A DNA stretch of 62,659 bases from Methanoculleus sp. UBA303. GTDB lineage: Archaea > Halobacteriota > Methanomicrobia > Methanomicrobiales > Methanoculleaceae. Of this stretch, positions 25,278 through 34,617 are shown piece after piece (the stretch's first letter is position 1; each line of letters begins with the position of its first letter). The position numbers and the translations under genes are program-made. The notes below the pieces were generated by a model. It was given only the letters and a program-made list of their open reading frames with translations, searched no databases and was not told where the DNA came from. The DNA lies in NCBI GenBank assembly GCA_002501655.1, contig DANY01000012.1, positions 1 through 62,659 of the forward strand, in the 5' to 3' direction.

Positions 25278-27482
25278 ATGCCGGTCGCGATGAAGACGGA
25301 GATACCCTATGACCGGTTCGCCCACGTCCCGGAGCGGATCTTCGGGCTGGTCGACCTCGCGTACAACCTCTGGTGGAGCTGGCACTCCTCGGCGACCGTG
25401 CTCTTCAAACTGCTGAACCGGGCGGAGTGGAAGATGAGCCGTCACAACCCCGTCAGGATGCTCCTTGATACCCCGCCCCGGTTCTTCGAGCGGGCGGCGA
25501 ACAACCCGGAGTACCTCCGCCGCTACGATATCATCATGTTCCGGTTCCGGGAGTATATGGAGCCGAGGACGAGCTGGTTTGCGCAGCACTACCCCGGGCG
25601 GGTGCCGCTGACGATCGCCTACCTCTCCAGCGAGTTCGGGCTGCACCACTCGCTCCCGTTCTATGCGGGAGGGCTCGGCATCCTTGCGGGTGACCACATC
25701 AAAGCATCGAGCGACCTCGGCGTGCCGATGGTCGCCGTCGGGTTCATGTACGCCGAAGGATACCTCCACCAGCACATGGAGGGGAACGGGTGGCAGAAGA
25801 ACGTCGCGGAGGTTCTGGATCGCGACGCCGCGCCGGTTCTCCGGGTGCTCGACGACGACGGCAGGCACCTCGTTGTGCAGGTCCCCCTGATCGATCCCCC
25901 GATCTACGTCGCGGTCTGGAAGGTGCAGGTGGGGCGTGTCCCCCTCTACCTCCTCGACACCCATATCGATGAGAACCTCCCCGAGAACCGGAGCATATCC
26001 CACCGCCTGTACTTAAAGGAACTCGAGTGCCGGCTCCGGCAGGAGATCGTGCTCGGTATCGGTGGGCGGAAGGTCCTCCACGCCCTCGGTGTGGATTACT
26101 CGGCGATGCATTTAAACGAGGGTCACTCGGCGTTCGGCATTCTCGAACGGCTTCGGGAGCGGCTCGTGGCGGGAATGCCCCGCGGAGAAGCGTTTGAGAG
26201 GGTCCGGGGCACCTCGGTCTTCACCACCCATACCCCTGTGGCGGCCGCCCACGACGTCTTCCCCGAAGACCTGATGGCGAAGTACTTCCGCAGTTACTGC
26301 CCGTCGCTCGATCTCGACTGGGACGAGTTCATGGCGCTCGGGGGAGACCCGCATAACCCGGGCGCCGGGTTCAACATGACCGCCTTTGCCCTCCGGATGA
26401 GCCTCTTCCATAACGGCGTCTCGCAGAGGCACGGCGAGGTCGCCCGGGAGATGTGGCAGCCCCTCTGGCCCGACCTCCCTGTTGAGGACGTCCCGATCGA
26501 CGCTATCACGAACGGCGTCCACATGCCCTCGTGGCTGAACCACCGGATCGAGGCGCTCTTCGACCGCTACATGGACGTGGTCTATCCAAACTGGCGGGAG
26601 GACTACGACAACCCGATCATCTGGGAGGTGGTCGACGAGATACCGGACGATGAACTCTGGAGCGAGCATCAGTGGCTGAAGATGAAACTCTTTGCCCGGC
26701 TCAGGGAGCGAAAACGCCTGAAATGGGCGGGACACCGGGAAGAGCCCGCGAACCTGGCCGCCGAGGGGCTGATGCTCGATACATCGGCGTTGACGATCGG
26801 GTTTGCCCGCCGGTTCGCCGAGTACAAGCGGGCTGACCTCATCTTCGAGGACCTGGACCGGCTCGACGGAATCGTGAACAACCGCTGGAGGCCGGTGCAG
26901 TTCATCTTCGCCGGAAAGGCTCACCCGGCCGACGAGAAGGGCAAGCGCATCCTCCAGGAGATCTACCAGTACTCCCAGGACCCCCGGTTCGGGGGCCGGA
27001 TCTCCTTCATCGAGGACTACGGTGAGCAGCTTGCGCGCTACATGGTCCACGGCGTGGATGTCTGGATGAACACCCCGGTCCCGCTCATGGAGGCGAGCGG
27101 CACGAGCGGCATGAAGGCAGGGATGAACGGCGTGCTGAACCTCTCGGTCCTGGACGGCTGGTGGGTCGAGGGCTACAACGGCAGAAACGGCTGGGGGTTT
27201 GAGGGCCATGCCCCCTACGCCGGGAATAACCGGGTGGACGCAGAGACGCTCTACGACCTTATCGAGAACGAGATCGCCCCGCTCTACTACTCACGGACGA
27301 TGGACAACGTCCCGCACAAGTGGGTCCGGATGATGAAGGAATCAATAAAGAGCGTCGCCCCTGAGTACTGCTCCCTCCGGATGCTCAAGGATTACGTCAC
27401 CAGGTATTACCCCTCGGTCTGCATGTACGCGGCCGAGCCGGGGAAGCCGATGGCCGGCACTGAGGGGGTCTGCCCCCGATAA
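25278..27482 (+). CDS. glgP: Alpha-glucan phosphorylase (GT35)
   Basis: A 734-residue phosphorylase that releases glucose 1-phosphate from glycogen-like glucans. Seen: DLAYNLWWSWH, GLHHSLPFYAGGLGILAGDHIKA, HLNEGHSAFG, FTTHTPVAAAHDVF, and the PLP site EASGTSGMKAGMNGVLNLS with the Schiff-base Lys; then GWWVEGYNGRNGWGF. It belongs to the short bacterial/archaeal MalP-like branch. The frame is open upstream to 24069 over the ABC genes, but that is spurious. Either ATG 25278 or ATG 25290 may start it; a TATA-like CACTTATC at about 25255 favours the leaderless 25290. Confidence 0.95.
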   Translation: MPVAMKTEIPYDRFAHVPERIFGLVDLAYNLWWSWHSSATVLFKLLNRAEWKMSRHNPVRMLLDTPPRFFERAANNPEYLRRYDIIMFRFREYMEPRTSWFAQHYPGRVPLTIAYLSSEFGLHHSLPFYAGGLGILAGDHIKASSDLGVPMVAVGFMYAEGYLHQHMEGNGWQKNVAEVLDRDAAPVLRVLDDDGRHLVVQVPLIDPPIYVAVWKVQVGRVPLYLLDTHIDENLPENRSISHRLYLKELECRLRQEIVLGIGGRKVLHALGVDYSAMHLNEGHSAFGILERLRERLVAGMPRGEAFERVRGTSVFTTHTPVAAAHDVFPEDLMAKYFRSYCPSLDLDWDEFMALGGDPHNPGAGFNMTAFALRMSLFHNGVSQRHGEVAREMWQPLWPDLPVEDVPIDAITNGVHMPSWLNHRIEALFDRYMDVVYPNWREDYDNPIIWEVVDEIPDDELWSEHQWLKMKLFARLRERKRLKWAGHREEPANLAAEGLMLDTSALTIGFARRFAEYKRADLIFEDLDRLDGIVNNRWRPVQFIFAGKAHPADEKGKRILQEIYQYSQDPRFGGRISFIEDYGEQLARYMVHGVDVWMNTPVPLMEASGTSGMKAGMNGVLNLSVLDGWWVEGYNGRNGWGFEGHAPYAGNNRVDAETLYDLIENEIAPLYYSRTMDNVPHKWVRMMKESIKSVAPEYCSLRMLKDYVTRYYPSVCMYAAEPGKPMAGTEGVCPR

Positions 27483-27530
27483 ACCGGTTCCGACAGGTTC
27501 ATGAGGAATTGAGGGGCTACGTACGGACGT

Positions 27531-27641
27531 ATGGTGTCCCGCCCGATCGTGGTCCGGCCAGAAGAGAGGGATGATTACCCGGCGGTCCATGACCTGATCC
27601 GGCGTGCCTCCGGGATCTGTAGCGAGGATCGGGGGGGATGA
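27531..27641 (+). pseudogene. Remnant of a GNAT acetyltransferase N terminus, coupled to tauE
   Basis: A 36-codon frame whose residues 5-26 read IVVRPEERDDYPAVHDLIRR, the typical first strand and helix of a GNAT acetyltransferase. The frame ends at TGA 27639-27641, which overlaps the ATG of the transporter gene in an ATGA junction. Only this fragment of the domain is left, so it is a truncated gene or a short leader peptide that couples translation to tauE. Confidence 0.5.
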
Positions 27642-28510
27642 CGGAAGGCCGGCGCATCGTCCGGATAGCGGTGCTCTCTGTCGTTATCGCGACCATGCTC
27701 GGGGCGGCGCTCGCTGTCTTCCCGTCGGCGACACCGGCTGCCGTGCTCCTCCTCCTTGCGGTCGGCCTCGTCGCCGGGATCTTCGGCGGGCTGATCGGCG
27801 TCGGGGGGGCGACGATCATGCTCCCGATCCTGTACTTCTACCTCGGCTTCTCGGAGCCGGTCGCCGTCGGGACCGGGCTCTTTGTGGTCATCTTCACATC
27901 GCTCTCCGGCGCCTCCGGCCACCTGGTGCGGGGGAACCTTGACCGGCGGGTGGCAGCCCGGATCGCCGCCGGCGGGCTTGCCGGTGTCCTCATCGGATCA
28001 TGGCTCTTCTCCTTCCTGGTCGGCCACACCCGCGTGCTTGGCCTCGTCCTGGGGCTGGTCTTCCTCGCCCCGTCCCTCGGTATGATCCGCGAGGGGCTCA
28101 GGCCGGGGACTCGCCCGGAGCCGGAGTGCATCGGGGGTACCCTTCCCGGTCACCTCCTCTTCGGCACCGGAGTCGGTATACTGACCGGGGTCACCGGGCT
28201 TGGCGGTGGCTACGCCCTCGTCCCCGGGCTCCTCTACATCTTCGGCGCGCCGGTCTGTGTCACGATGGGGACGTCGCTTGCATCCATGATCCCGATGGCG
28301 ATTGTGGGCGGCGTGATCAAACTCGCGGAGGGCTACGTCGCCGTCGGGGCGGGGTTGATCCTCGCGGCCGGGTCGATCGCCGGCGCCCAGGTGGGGGCCG
28401 CGACGGTCGGGCGGTTCCGGCCGGCGACTCTGAAACTGGTCTTCGGCCTCTACTTCCTCTACGCCGCAGCCCGGTTCATCGCCGGGTTCTTTGGAATCGG
28501 CCTGCCGTAA
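27638..28510 (+). CDS. TauE/SafE-family sulfite/anion exporter
   Basis: A 290-residue protein with eight hydrophobic segments in two halves. The repeated LLLAVGLVAGIFGGLIGVGGATIMLPILYF and GTGVGILTGVTGLGGGYALVPGLLYIFG (first and second TauE half motifs) are diagnostic. The family moves sulfite, organosulfonates or other organic anions; substrate is unknown. The coding frame begins right after a GNAT fragment, as noted separately. Confidence 0.92.
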   Translation: MTEGRRIVRIAVLSVVIATMLGAALAVFPSATPAAVLLLLAVGLVAGIFGGLIGVGGATIMLPILYFYLGFSEPVAVGTGLFVVIFTSLSGASGHLVRGNLDRRVAARIAAGGLAGVLIGSWLFSFLVGHTRVLGLVLGLVFLAPSLGMIREGLRPGTRPEPECIGGTLPGHLLFGTGVGILTGVTGLGGGYALVPGLLYIFGAPVCVTMGTSLASMIPMAIVGGVIKLAEGYVAVGAGLILAAGSIAGAQVGAATVGRFRPATLKLVFGLYFLYAAARFIAGFFGIGLP

Positions 28511-28715
28511 CGGCGCGAAAGTGAGTGTTACCGCCGGTCACCGCCGACGGCGAGGAGGCGTGCGAAGGTGCCGGTTAAGATTGGGCGCTGCCCTCTGTGG
28601 GGCATCTCATACAAAACCATTCCGGAATACACTCTCCCCTGAACGAAACAGTTAACGTTTTTTAACGGCGCATAGCAAATACCTCTACCAGATGCCCACT
28701 GTCTGAGGTTCCGGC
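28511..28715. promoter_or_regulatory. Spacer before the transglutaminase-like operon with a GTTAA inverted repeat
   Basis: A 205-base gap. CAGTTAACGTTTTTTAACGG at about 28650-28667 has GTTAA and TTAAC in inverted order around a T-run and may end the upstream tauE transcript; CATAGCAAATACC at about 28670 is a weak TATA candidate for the next gene. Confidence 0.35.
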
Positions 28716-29657
28716 ATGGAGTGGAAGGATGTTGTCCCCGTCATCGCGGGCGGGCTTGTGATCCTGGTCGTCGCTCTCGTAGTGAAACCCGCACTCCTCG
28801 GGGAGCCTATCGCCTCCCCCGGACCGGCACCGGTCATATACCTGCCGCCCGCGCCCCTGCCGGCGGCAACGCCTTTCCCGGAGGACGGCGAGGCATACAC
28901 CCGGACGTTCCGCTGGACGGCGATCGACGGCGGCGTCCAGACGACAACGGTCCAGGTCCCGGAGGCGCTCTTTCTTGAGCATCGAGAGACCCCGCGGTTC
29001 GCCGATCCGCTCGCCTGGGGACGGTACGCCCTCGCCGAAGAGGATCGGCCGGTCCTCGAAGACCTCGCCCGCCGGATAGCCCCCGCCACCGGCAACCCCG
29101 AGGAGGAGTACCTCCGGATGATGAACGTCGTCTTCTTCGTCCAGCAGATCCCGTATGAACCCGATAACAGCACGGACTCCTATGTTGAAGGGGCCCTCCC
29201 CCGCTATGCCCGGCCCGTAAAGGGCGACGTTGAATACCCGAAATACCCCGCCGAGATGCTCGTCGACGGGAAGGGGGACTGCGAGGACTCTGCGATCCTG
29301 CTCTCGGGGCTCCTCGATGTTCTCGGCTACGATACGGTGCTGCTCAGGTACTCGGACCACATGGCTCTCGGCATCCGGATGGAGGGGTTCAATCCCTACT
29401 ACGCGAAGTATACGCCGAAGTATTTCGATTATGGAGGAAAGCACTACTACTACGTGGAGGGGACGAGCTTTTATGGGGGGAAGGTCTCGGCCGATTCCCC
29501 GGTAATCCGGGGGAAGCCGTTCCCCATCGGGGATACCCAGGATGGATCAATCCAGAGCGTGAAGTCGGAGACACCGAAGATCATCCCCCTCCGCTCCATC
29601 CCCGCGCCCATTGAGTACCGCATCCGTCCGGCCCGCCTGCCGGCTGGAGGAGCGTGA
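28716..29657 (+). CDS. Membrane-anchored transglutaminase-like protein
   Basis: A 313-residue protein: short N terminus, one membrane helix (about 8-27, VVPVIAGGLVILVVALVV), Pro-rich linker, then a transglutaminase-like domain (about 105-260). Catalytic Cys lies in VDGKGDCEDSAILLSGLL, His in RYSDHMALGI, and a Tyr-rich YYYVEGTSFYGG precedes the last segment. Such archaeal proteins act as thiol proteases or peptide cross-linkers outside the cell; the real reaction is unknown. It ends in a GTGA overlap with the next gene, so the two are coupled. Confidence 0.85.
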   Translation: MEWKDVVPVIAGGLVILVVALVVKPALLGEPIASPGPAPVIYLPPAPLPAATPFPEDGEAYTRTFRWTAIDGGVQTTTVQVPEALFLEHRETPRFADPLAWGRYALAEEDRPVLEDLARRIAPATGNPEEEYLRMMNVVFFVQQIPYEPDNSTDSYVEGALPRYARPVKGDVEYPKYPAEMLVDGKGDCEDSAILLSGLLDVLGYDTVLLRYSDHMALGIRMEGFNPYYAKYTPKYFDYGGKHYYYVEGTSFYGGKVSADSPVIRGKPFPIGDTQDGSIQSVKSETPKIIPLRSIPAPIEYRIRPARLPAGGA

Positions 29658-30241
29658 GGGGCGTGGACCTGAAGGCCGTAAAACTCCCGAAGATCGCCAT
29701 CGGCTGGAGGAGGGCGCTCATCGCCGCCGGGGTGGCGGCGGCCGCTCTCCTCCTCGTCTTCGTCGGATGGACGCTCTTCATCGACTACACCGAGGAGAGG
29801 CAGGTTGCGGTCTTCGGCAGTCATGTGGCGGCATCGGAGGCTGACCTCTTCCTGATCTCCGGGAAGGTCTCCTCCCACATGAGATCCCGCCCGGAATATC
29901 CGTCGGTTGCCGAATCCGATGCCGTCATGCGGGAGTTTGCAGCCCTTGCAGAGTACGGCAGGGGGGTCACGGCCTACCACCGGCAGATCGTCGGAGCCGA
30001 CGAGGTCCCGGAAGCCTACGTCGAGGCGCAGTCGGCCTATATCCGGGCGCTCGACCACCTGAACCGCGCGTTCTCGCTCTGGTCGTCGGCCGCGGGCGCC
30101 TACGATGCGAAGGCGTATGCCGCGGCAGGAGACCACCTTGCCGGGGCCGACCGGGCATGGAAGGATTACGCCGCCGCGATCAATGAGTACGACAGGGAGC
30201 TCCGGATAGCAGAAGAAGGGGGAGAGATTCCTCCCGCCTAA
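29654..30241 (+). CDS. Membrane-anchored helical protein, partner of the transglutaminase-like protein
   Basis: A 195-residue protein starting at GTG 29654 inside the previous stop. A membrane helix at about 20-45 (ALIAAGVAAAALLLVFVGWTL) is followed by a helical domain rich in Ala and Tyr (SAYIRALDHLNRAFSLWSSAAGAYDAKAY). No family recognised. The helical domain probably faces outside. Because translation is coupled to the transglutaminase-like protein, a shared surface complex is inferred. The stop overlaps the convergent lipoprotein gene by four bases. Confidence 0.7.
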   Translation: MRGVDLKAVKLPKIAIGWRRALIAAGVAAAALLLVFVGWTLFIDYTEERQVAVFGSHVAASEADLFLISGKVSSHMRSRPEYPSVAESDAVMREFAALAEYGRGVTAYHRQIVGADEVPEAYVEAQSAYIRALDHLNRAFSLWSSAAGAYDAKAYAAAGDHLAGADRAWKDYAAAINEYDRELRIAEEGGEIPPA

Positions 30242-30876
30242 ACGAGGTACTTCTCCGGGACGAAGACAGAGATCTCAAGCGACTTTAAGGACCCTGAACG
30301 GACGATGAAGTAGTAGTCCCTGTAGCCCTCGAGGATGACGAACCGCTCTTTCTTCTCCCCGAACTTCCCGCCCGAGTACGGGAATTCGTTGCGGGAGTAG
30401 TGGACGGTCTCGACGATCCGGTTGGGGTCGTCTTTTTCGTAGACCTTGATCTCGAGCCAGGGGAAATCGTTCATCGGGGTTGCGCTCACGCTGAAGGCCC
30501 AGTAGGGGAAGGGGATATGGTAGGCTTCGGTGGCAAGAACGCCGGGAGGGCCGTTGCTCGTCGCCGTCGCGTACTCGATCAGGCCTTCGGCAACCCGGAG
30601 GTCGTTTGGCTGCGTCGTCATCGCGATTGTGGGTGTCGGGGTCGGTATATGGTAGGTCCGCGGGTCGACGAACCCGACGCTCCGCGGCGCCGTTCCCGCC
30701 CGGACGGGTGCGGCCGGTGTGGGGGCCGGGAAGCCTGCACCCACCGCCGGCGGCGGTGACGGTGACGGGGCGGGGGAGACCGGCTGCGCCTCTGCGCTCT
30801 CCTCCGGCGCCATGCAGCCACCGGCGAGGACGGCCGCCGCTAGAAGGATCAGGAGCAGGATAAGGCGCCCTTGCAT
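30238..30876 (-). CDS. Predicted lipoprotein of unknown function
   Basis: A 212-residue exported protein: signal with hydrophobic LILLLILLAAAVLAG and lipobox AGGC (Cys about 21), Pro/Ala/Ser-rich linker (about 30-90), then a beta-rich domain (about 90-212) with YHIPFPYWAFSVSATPM and VILEGYRDYYFIVRSG. The C-terminal domain recalls lipoprotein-like methanogen proteins with unknown role. A TAATTACTAATAG segment about 25-35 bases upstream is a reasonable promoter. It converges on the transglutaminase pair. Confidence 0.72.
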   Translation of the reverse strand: MQGRLILLLILLAAAVLAGGCMAPEESAEAQPVSPAPSPSPPPAVGAGFPAPTPAAPVRAGTAPRSVGFVDPRTYHIPTPTPTIAMTTQPNDLRVAEGLIEYATATSNGPPGVLATEAYHIPFPYWAFSVSATPMNDFPWLEIKVYEKDDPNRIVETVHYSRNEFPYSGGKFGEKKERFVILEGYRDYYFIVRSGSLKSLEISVFVPEKYLV

Positions 30877-30957
30877 GCTGATCTCTTGTTGTGCGGCGCT
30901 ATTAGTAATTACCCATCCGCACCGCCCCGGGAGGGGCGCAAGGCCGTATCAGTGGCT

Positions 30958-30975
30958 GGGTACAAAAAAGGTCAG
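30958..30975 (-). terminator. T-run terminator of the HEAT-repeat gene
   Basis: On the minus strand CTGACCTTTTTTGTACCC lies 20-40 bases after the HEAT gene stop codon. Confidence 0.4.
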
Positions 30976-30995
30976 TTCCGGGACGGGGGGACGGC

Positions 30996-31496
30996 TCACG
31001 TCCCCTCGTAGGCTTCCATGGCAAGGCCCGTGAACTTCTCGCCCGACCGGTCAAACTCCTTCTCGACCTCGGCGATGCCGGCCGGATCACCCAGTTTCAG
31101 CAGGGCTGCGGCGGTCAGGGCCCGGCAGCATTCGGACCCGCTGGTCCGAAGCACGGCGACCAGTGGGTCGACCGCCCGGGGATCGCCGATCTCGGCGAGC
31201 GCCCAGACCGTCGGGTTCGTGATTGCATCATCCGCAGTCTTCACGACCCCTATGAGCGGCTCCACCGCTTCAGCCCCGGTCCGGGCGAGCGCCATCGCCA
31301 CGACCCACCGTGCATCGCTGTCGGCGGCGAGCAGGGCCTGCACCAGCGGCCCGACCGCCGGCGCCCCGATGGCCCCGAGGGCGCCGATCGCCTGCAAGCT
31401 CGTGTAGGTGTCGCCGTTGAGCATGACATGCATCAGCTCCCGGACTTTTGCGGTGTCTTCCTCCCGTACCTCTCTCCTCTCGATGGTCTTCTGCAT
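30996..31496 (-). CDS. HEAT-repeat protein
   Basis: A 166-residue protein made of about four HEAT/PBS-lyase-type repeats: TSLQAIGALGAIGAPAVGPLVQALL, ARWVVAMALARTGAEAVEPLIGVV, NPTVWALAEIGDPRAVDPLVAVL and CRALTAAALLKLGDPAGI. Such proteins are scaffolds; some relate to phycobilin lyases, but no such substrate exists here. ATG 31496 is chosen because GGAGGTGAAGAG directly precedes it; an open frame runs to 31583. A GGTTTATTGTTT at about 31535-31546 on the minus strand may be its TATA box. Confidence 0.85.
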   Translation of the reverse strand: MQKTIERREVREEDTAKVRELMHVMLNGDTYTSLQAIGALGAIGAPAVGPLVQALLAADSDARWVVAMALARTGAEAVEPLIGVVKTADDAITNPTVWALAEIGDPRAVDPLVAVLRTSGSECCRALTAAALLKLGDPAGIAEVEKEFDRSGEKFTGLAMEAYEGT

Positions 31497-31699
31497 CTCT
31501 TCACCTCCTGGTACGGATGGGGGGTATCTCGGGAAACAATAAACCTTTACAAACCCGAATTGCCGCGCGGTACTGCCGGGCATAGGTTCTTATACCTCCT
31601 GAGAGGCCGCTACGTCGGTGGGTGATGCCCGCCCCTCCGTCCGGTCACGCTCACGCCTCCGGTGCTCGACCTCCGCCTGCCCTCGCAGCCTCGCGGCGC
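31497..31699. other. Spacer between the HEAT gene and the HTH-PAS regulator
   Basis: About 200 bases; contains the HEAT promoter, and no further gene is seen. Confidence 0.4.
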
Positions 31700-33607
31700 T
31701 CATGCTCCTGCCCTGCGGCCCGTCGCACCCTTCTGGGCACGCGTCGCCACCGCCATCATACCGAGCACCCTGCCGTCTTTACCCACGATCGGGGTCCCCA
31801 GGAGATCCGCCCGGAACTTCTCGCCGCTGTTCCCGATGCCGGTAAGTTCACCGTGCCAGATTCCGCCGTTGAGAACCGTCTGGATGATCTCCCGGATCTC
31901 ATCCGGGCGCTCCCAGAACCTGGCAAAGTGCGACCCCTGCACCTCCTCTGCGGTCGGGTAGTCCCAGAGGGTCAGGTAGGCAGCGTTCGCGTAGGTCACC
32001 ATCCCGTCCGGGGCGAGGAGGGCAACCGCCCGCCGGGTGGAGGCTATCGCCCGGTCCTTGATGAGGAGTTCCTGCTCCCGCCGCCGCAGGTCGGCGATAT
32101 CCGCAACGAGGAGTCGGTAAGCCCGCGCCTCTTCGGTGATATCCTCGCAGGCGACGTACTGTGTCCCGTCGCAGAGGGTGACGGCGCGGGAGAGGACCAT
32201 CTTCTTCTTCCCGTCCCGGTCTCGGATGGTGAACGTCCGGGGCCTGATCTGGCCCGGGACCGACCGCTCGAGATCCGAATGCCAGGCATCGATGACTTCC
32301 TGCCGGTAACCATCGTCGGGAACGATCTGCCGGACCCATTCGGCGGATGTGGTCGCGCTGCCCGGCTCGTAGCCGAAGATCTCGACGAATCGCCGATTGG
32401 TGTAGGCGAACCGTCTGTCGCGGTCGATGAGTGCGACCCCGAAGGGGGACGAATCAACCATGCCCCGGAACCGTGCCTCGCTCAGTTGGAGCCGCTCGGC
32501 GGTCTGCCGCCGGGCAAGCGCGATGGAGACCTGCCGGATGAATGACTCCACCGTCTCCCGGTTGTCGAGCTCCCTTTCCGGGGTGAGAAAGATGCTTACG
32601 ATACCGAAGATCTCGTTCCGCCAGACCAGCCCCATGACGCACAACTTTGTGATGTCGAACCGGTCGAGGATCGCTTCGCAGACCTCCTCCGGGATCGCCC
32701 GAAAGCAGACCTCGTAGAACGACAAGGAGGACGGTTCTGGGCGCAGCACGAATTCCTGGAGGCCACGCATCGTGAGAGGGGTCTGGTGATAGGGAGCTTC
32801 AAAGGCGGTGACGACCGGGAGAACCATGCCGACGGGATCATGCCCCAGGAGATCCGTGAGATCTTCCCGGAACCTCTCGCCCGTGACCGCCCGGATGATG
32901 AACTGCCGCTCGATCTCGTCGTAGGAGAGGATCTGGGCGTATGCCTCCGTGGTGAGTTCGGTGATCCGGTCAAGGGTGTACCGGTAGATGTCCTCCACCG
33001 GCGGCAGGTCGACGAGGTCGAGCGCTGTCCGGGCGAGGAACATTGTGTTCTTGATATACCGTTTCCGATCGGTGATATCCTCAAGCACGATCGTGCACCC
33101 CTTCGCCCCATCCTCGAACGTCGTCGGGATCGCCTGCATCTGGTAGAAGGACTCGCTGCCGTCGTCCTGCCGGTGGCAGATATCGGTGATCACCTGCTCC
33201 TGTTCGAGGTTCTCGACGACGGCGAGGGCTTCGGGGGTAGAGACGATTGGAATGGCCGCCTCCAGTATGTTCTGCCCGACGATCTCCTCTTTTGCGCGGC
33301 GAAACCGCCTGAAGCACTGCTCGTTGGCCTGAACGATCGTGAGGTCGGCATCAAGGACCAGGATCAGGTTCTTCGTGAAACAGAGGAACGCCGAGAGGGG
33401 TACGCGCTGCGCGAGAGAGTAGACTTTGGCGTTGCCGACGAGCCGGGACTCGACCTGGCCCGCCGCCTGCATCACCTCGAGGTGCTTCGAGACCGAGTTC
33501 CGGTTTACTCCGAGGGCCTTCGCGATCTCGGTGATCGTCATGCCCTTCGGCCGGAACTTGAGGGTCCGCAGGGTTCTCCCCGGGATATCCTGCTCCGGTT
33601 GCTGCAT
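31700..33607 (-). CDS. HTH-PAS-GAF sensor/regulator
   Basis: A 635-residue cytoplasmic protein: winged HTH at about 12-75 (MTITEIAKALGVNRNSVSKHLEVMQAAGQV), PAS about 80-190, a GAF-like domain about 200-345 (LDLVDLPPVEDIYRYTLDRITE), PAS about 375-490 (NRRFVEIFGYEPG), and a third PAS about 520-635. No kinase domain, so it is a one-component sensor regulator, a common type in Methanomicrobiales. It is paralogous to the gene at 37919. ATG 33607 is used; an open frame to 33835 is spurious. A TATA box and a 14-base palindrome lie just upstream. Confidence 0.88.
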   Translation of the reverse strand: MQQPEQDIPGRTLRTLKFRPKGMTITEIAKALGVNRNSVSKHLEVMQAAGQVESRLVGNAKVYSLAQRVPLSAFLCFTKNLILVLDADLTIVQANEQCFRRFRRAKEEIVGQNILEAAIPIVSTPEALAVVENLEQEQVITDICHRQDDGSESFYQMQAIPTTFEDGAKGCTIVLEDITDRKRYIKNTMFLARTALDLVDLPPVEDIYRYTLDRITELTTEAYAQILSYDEIERQFIIRAVTGERFREDLTDLLGHDPVGMVLPVVTAFEAPYHQTPLTMRGLQEFVLRPEPSSLSFYEVCFRAIPEEVCEAILDRFDITKLCVMGLVWRNEIFGIVSIFLTPERELDNRETVESFIRQVSIALARRQTAERLQLSEARFRGMVDSSPFGVALIDRDRRFAYTNRRFVEIFGYEPGSATTSAEWVRQIVPDDGYRQEVIDAWHSDLERSVPGQIRPRTFTIRDRDGKKKMVLSRAVTLCDGTQYVACEDITEEARAYRLLVADIADLRRREQELLIKDRAIASTRRAVALLAPDGMVTYANAAYLTLWDYPTAEEVQGSHFARFWERPDEIREIIQTVLNGGIWHGELTGIGNSGEKFRADLLGTPIVGKDGRVLGMMAVATRAQKGATGRRAGA

Positions 33608-33638
33608 AACCACACCCGGATGTGACTCTCCCGTAGGG

Positions 33639-33665
33639 TATATAATAGCTCCTCTCCGCGGAGAG
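33639..33665 (-). promoter_or_regulatory. Promoter and palindromic operator of the HTH-PAS gene
   Basis: TATATAATA (33639-33647, read as TATTATATA on the minus strand) lies about 32-40 bases before the ATG. Directly upstream, on the BRE side, is the perfect palindrome CTCTCCGCGGAGAG (33652-33665). Its position suggests a binding site for an autoregulating HTH protein. Confidence 0.5.
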
Positions 33666-33795
33666 ACTATCCCTTCAGAGGAGCGGCGGCCCTTCTCTTC
33701 ACGGTGCGAAACGGCGGTTTTGGTGCAGGAATGCCCCTCCCGCGCCGGCATGCCGGGGACGGTGGTACACGGATTATATGGGCAGAACACCCACC

Positions 33796-34572
33796 ATGTA
33801 CACAGCAGGCCGGCAAACCGGGGGCACCAGTTCAATGGAGAATAACGAACTTGTCAGCATATCACAGGGAGCGCTCGCGATCATGAATCCCACGACGCCG
33901 GAGAAGGTGCTCGCCGCCGGGCGGGCGGCGGGGCTCCGGGAGGGGTCCCGCGTCGTAGAGGCGGGGTGCGGGAACGGGACGATCCTCGCGCTCTGGGGTC
34001 GTGAGTATGGTATATCCGGGGTCGGCGTCGAGGCCCGGGAGGATGCCTGCGGCCGGGCGGAGCAGACGTTCCGGGCGGCAGGGCTCGGCGACCGGATTGC
34101 CGTCCGGTGCATGGACGCCCGTGAGTACGTCCCCGACGAGCCGTTCGACTGCGCTGCAGCGATCGGGGCCTCCCACATCTGGGGTGGGTTTGCGGCGACG
34201 CTCGACGCCCTCCTCGGCATGGTCACGGACGAGGGGACCATCGTCATCGGCGATCGTTGCTGGCGGTCCGACCGCACCCCGCCCGAGTTCGCTCGCGAGT
34301 GGCCCGACGTCCTGACCGAGTACGAGATCCTCGGCACCGCCCGGGAGGCCGGGCTCGACGTTGCCGCCGTCATCCGGGCCGATGGGAATGACTGGGACCG
34401 CTACGAGTCGGGTATATGGCAGTCAGTCCTCTCCTGGCTCGGCGACAACCCCGGCCACCCCGAGCGCGACTTCATGATCGACTACCTTCACCGCCTCCAG
34501 GACGAGTACTTCGGCTACAGCCGCGAGCACATGGGCTGGGCGATCTTCGTCCTGGTGCCCGGGTTCTGGTAG
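33796..34572 (+). CDS. SAM-dependent methyltransferase
   Basis: A 258-residue class I methyltransferase. SAM motif I is VVEAGCGNGTILALWG, followed by GVGVEAREDA and RCMDAREYVPDEPFDCAAAIGASHIWGG. The substrate is unknown; the fold resembles small-molecule methyltransferases. ATG 33796 is chosen with ATTATATG at about 33771-33778 as TATA; ATG 33835 (MENNELVSIS) is an alternative that begins the conserved part. It is divergent from the HTH-PAS regulator and may be under its control. Confidence 0.85.
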   Translation: MYTAGRQTGGTSSMENNELVSISQGALAIMNPTTPEKVLAAGRAAGLREGSRVVEAGCGNGTILALWGREYGISGVGVEAREDACGRAEQTFRAAGLGDRIAVRCMDAREYVPDEPFDCAAAIGASHIWGGFAATLDALLGMVTDEGTIVIGDRCWRSDRTPPEFAREWPDVLTEYEILGTAREAGLDVAAVIRADGNDWDRYESGIWQSVLSWLGDNPGHPERDFMIDYLHRLQDEYFGYSREHMGWAIFVLVPGFW

Positions 34573-34617
34573 GCGGCCGCAAAACCCTTATCACCTGCCC
34601 GCCGGAAGGCTCCCGGC

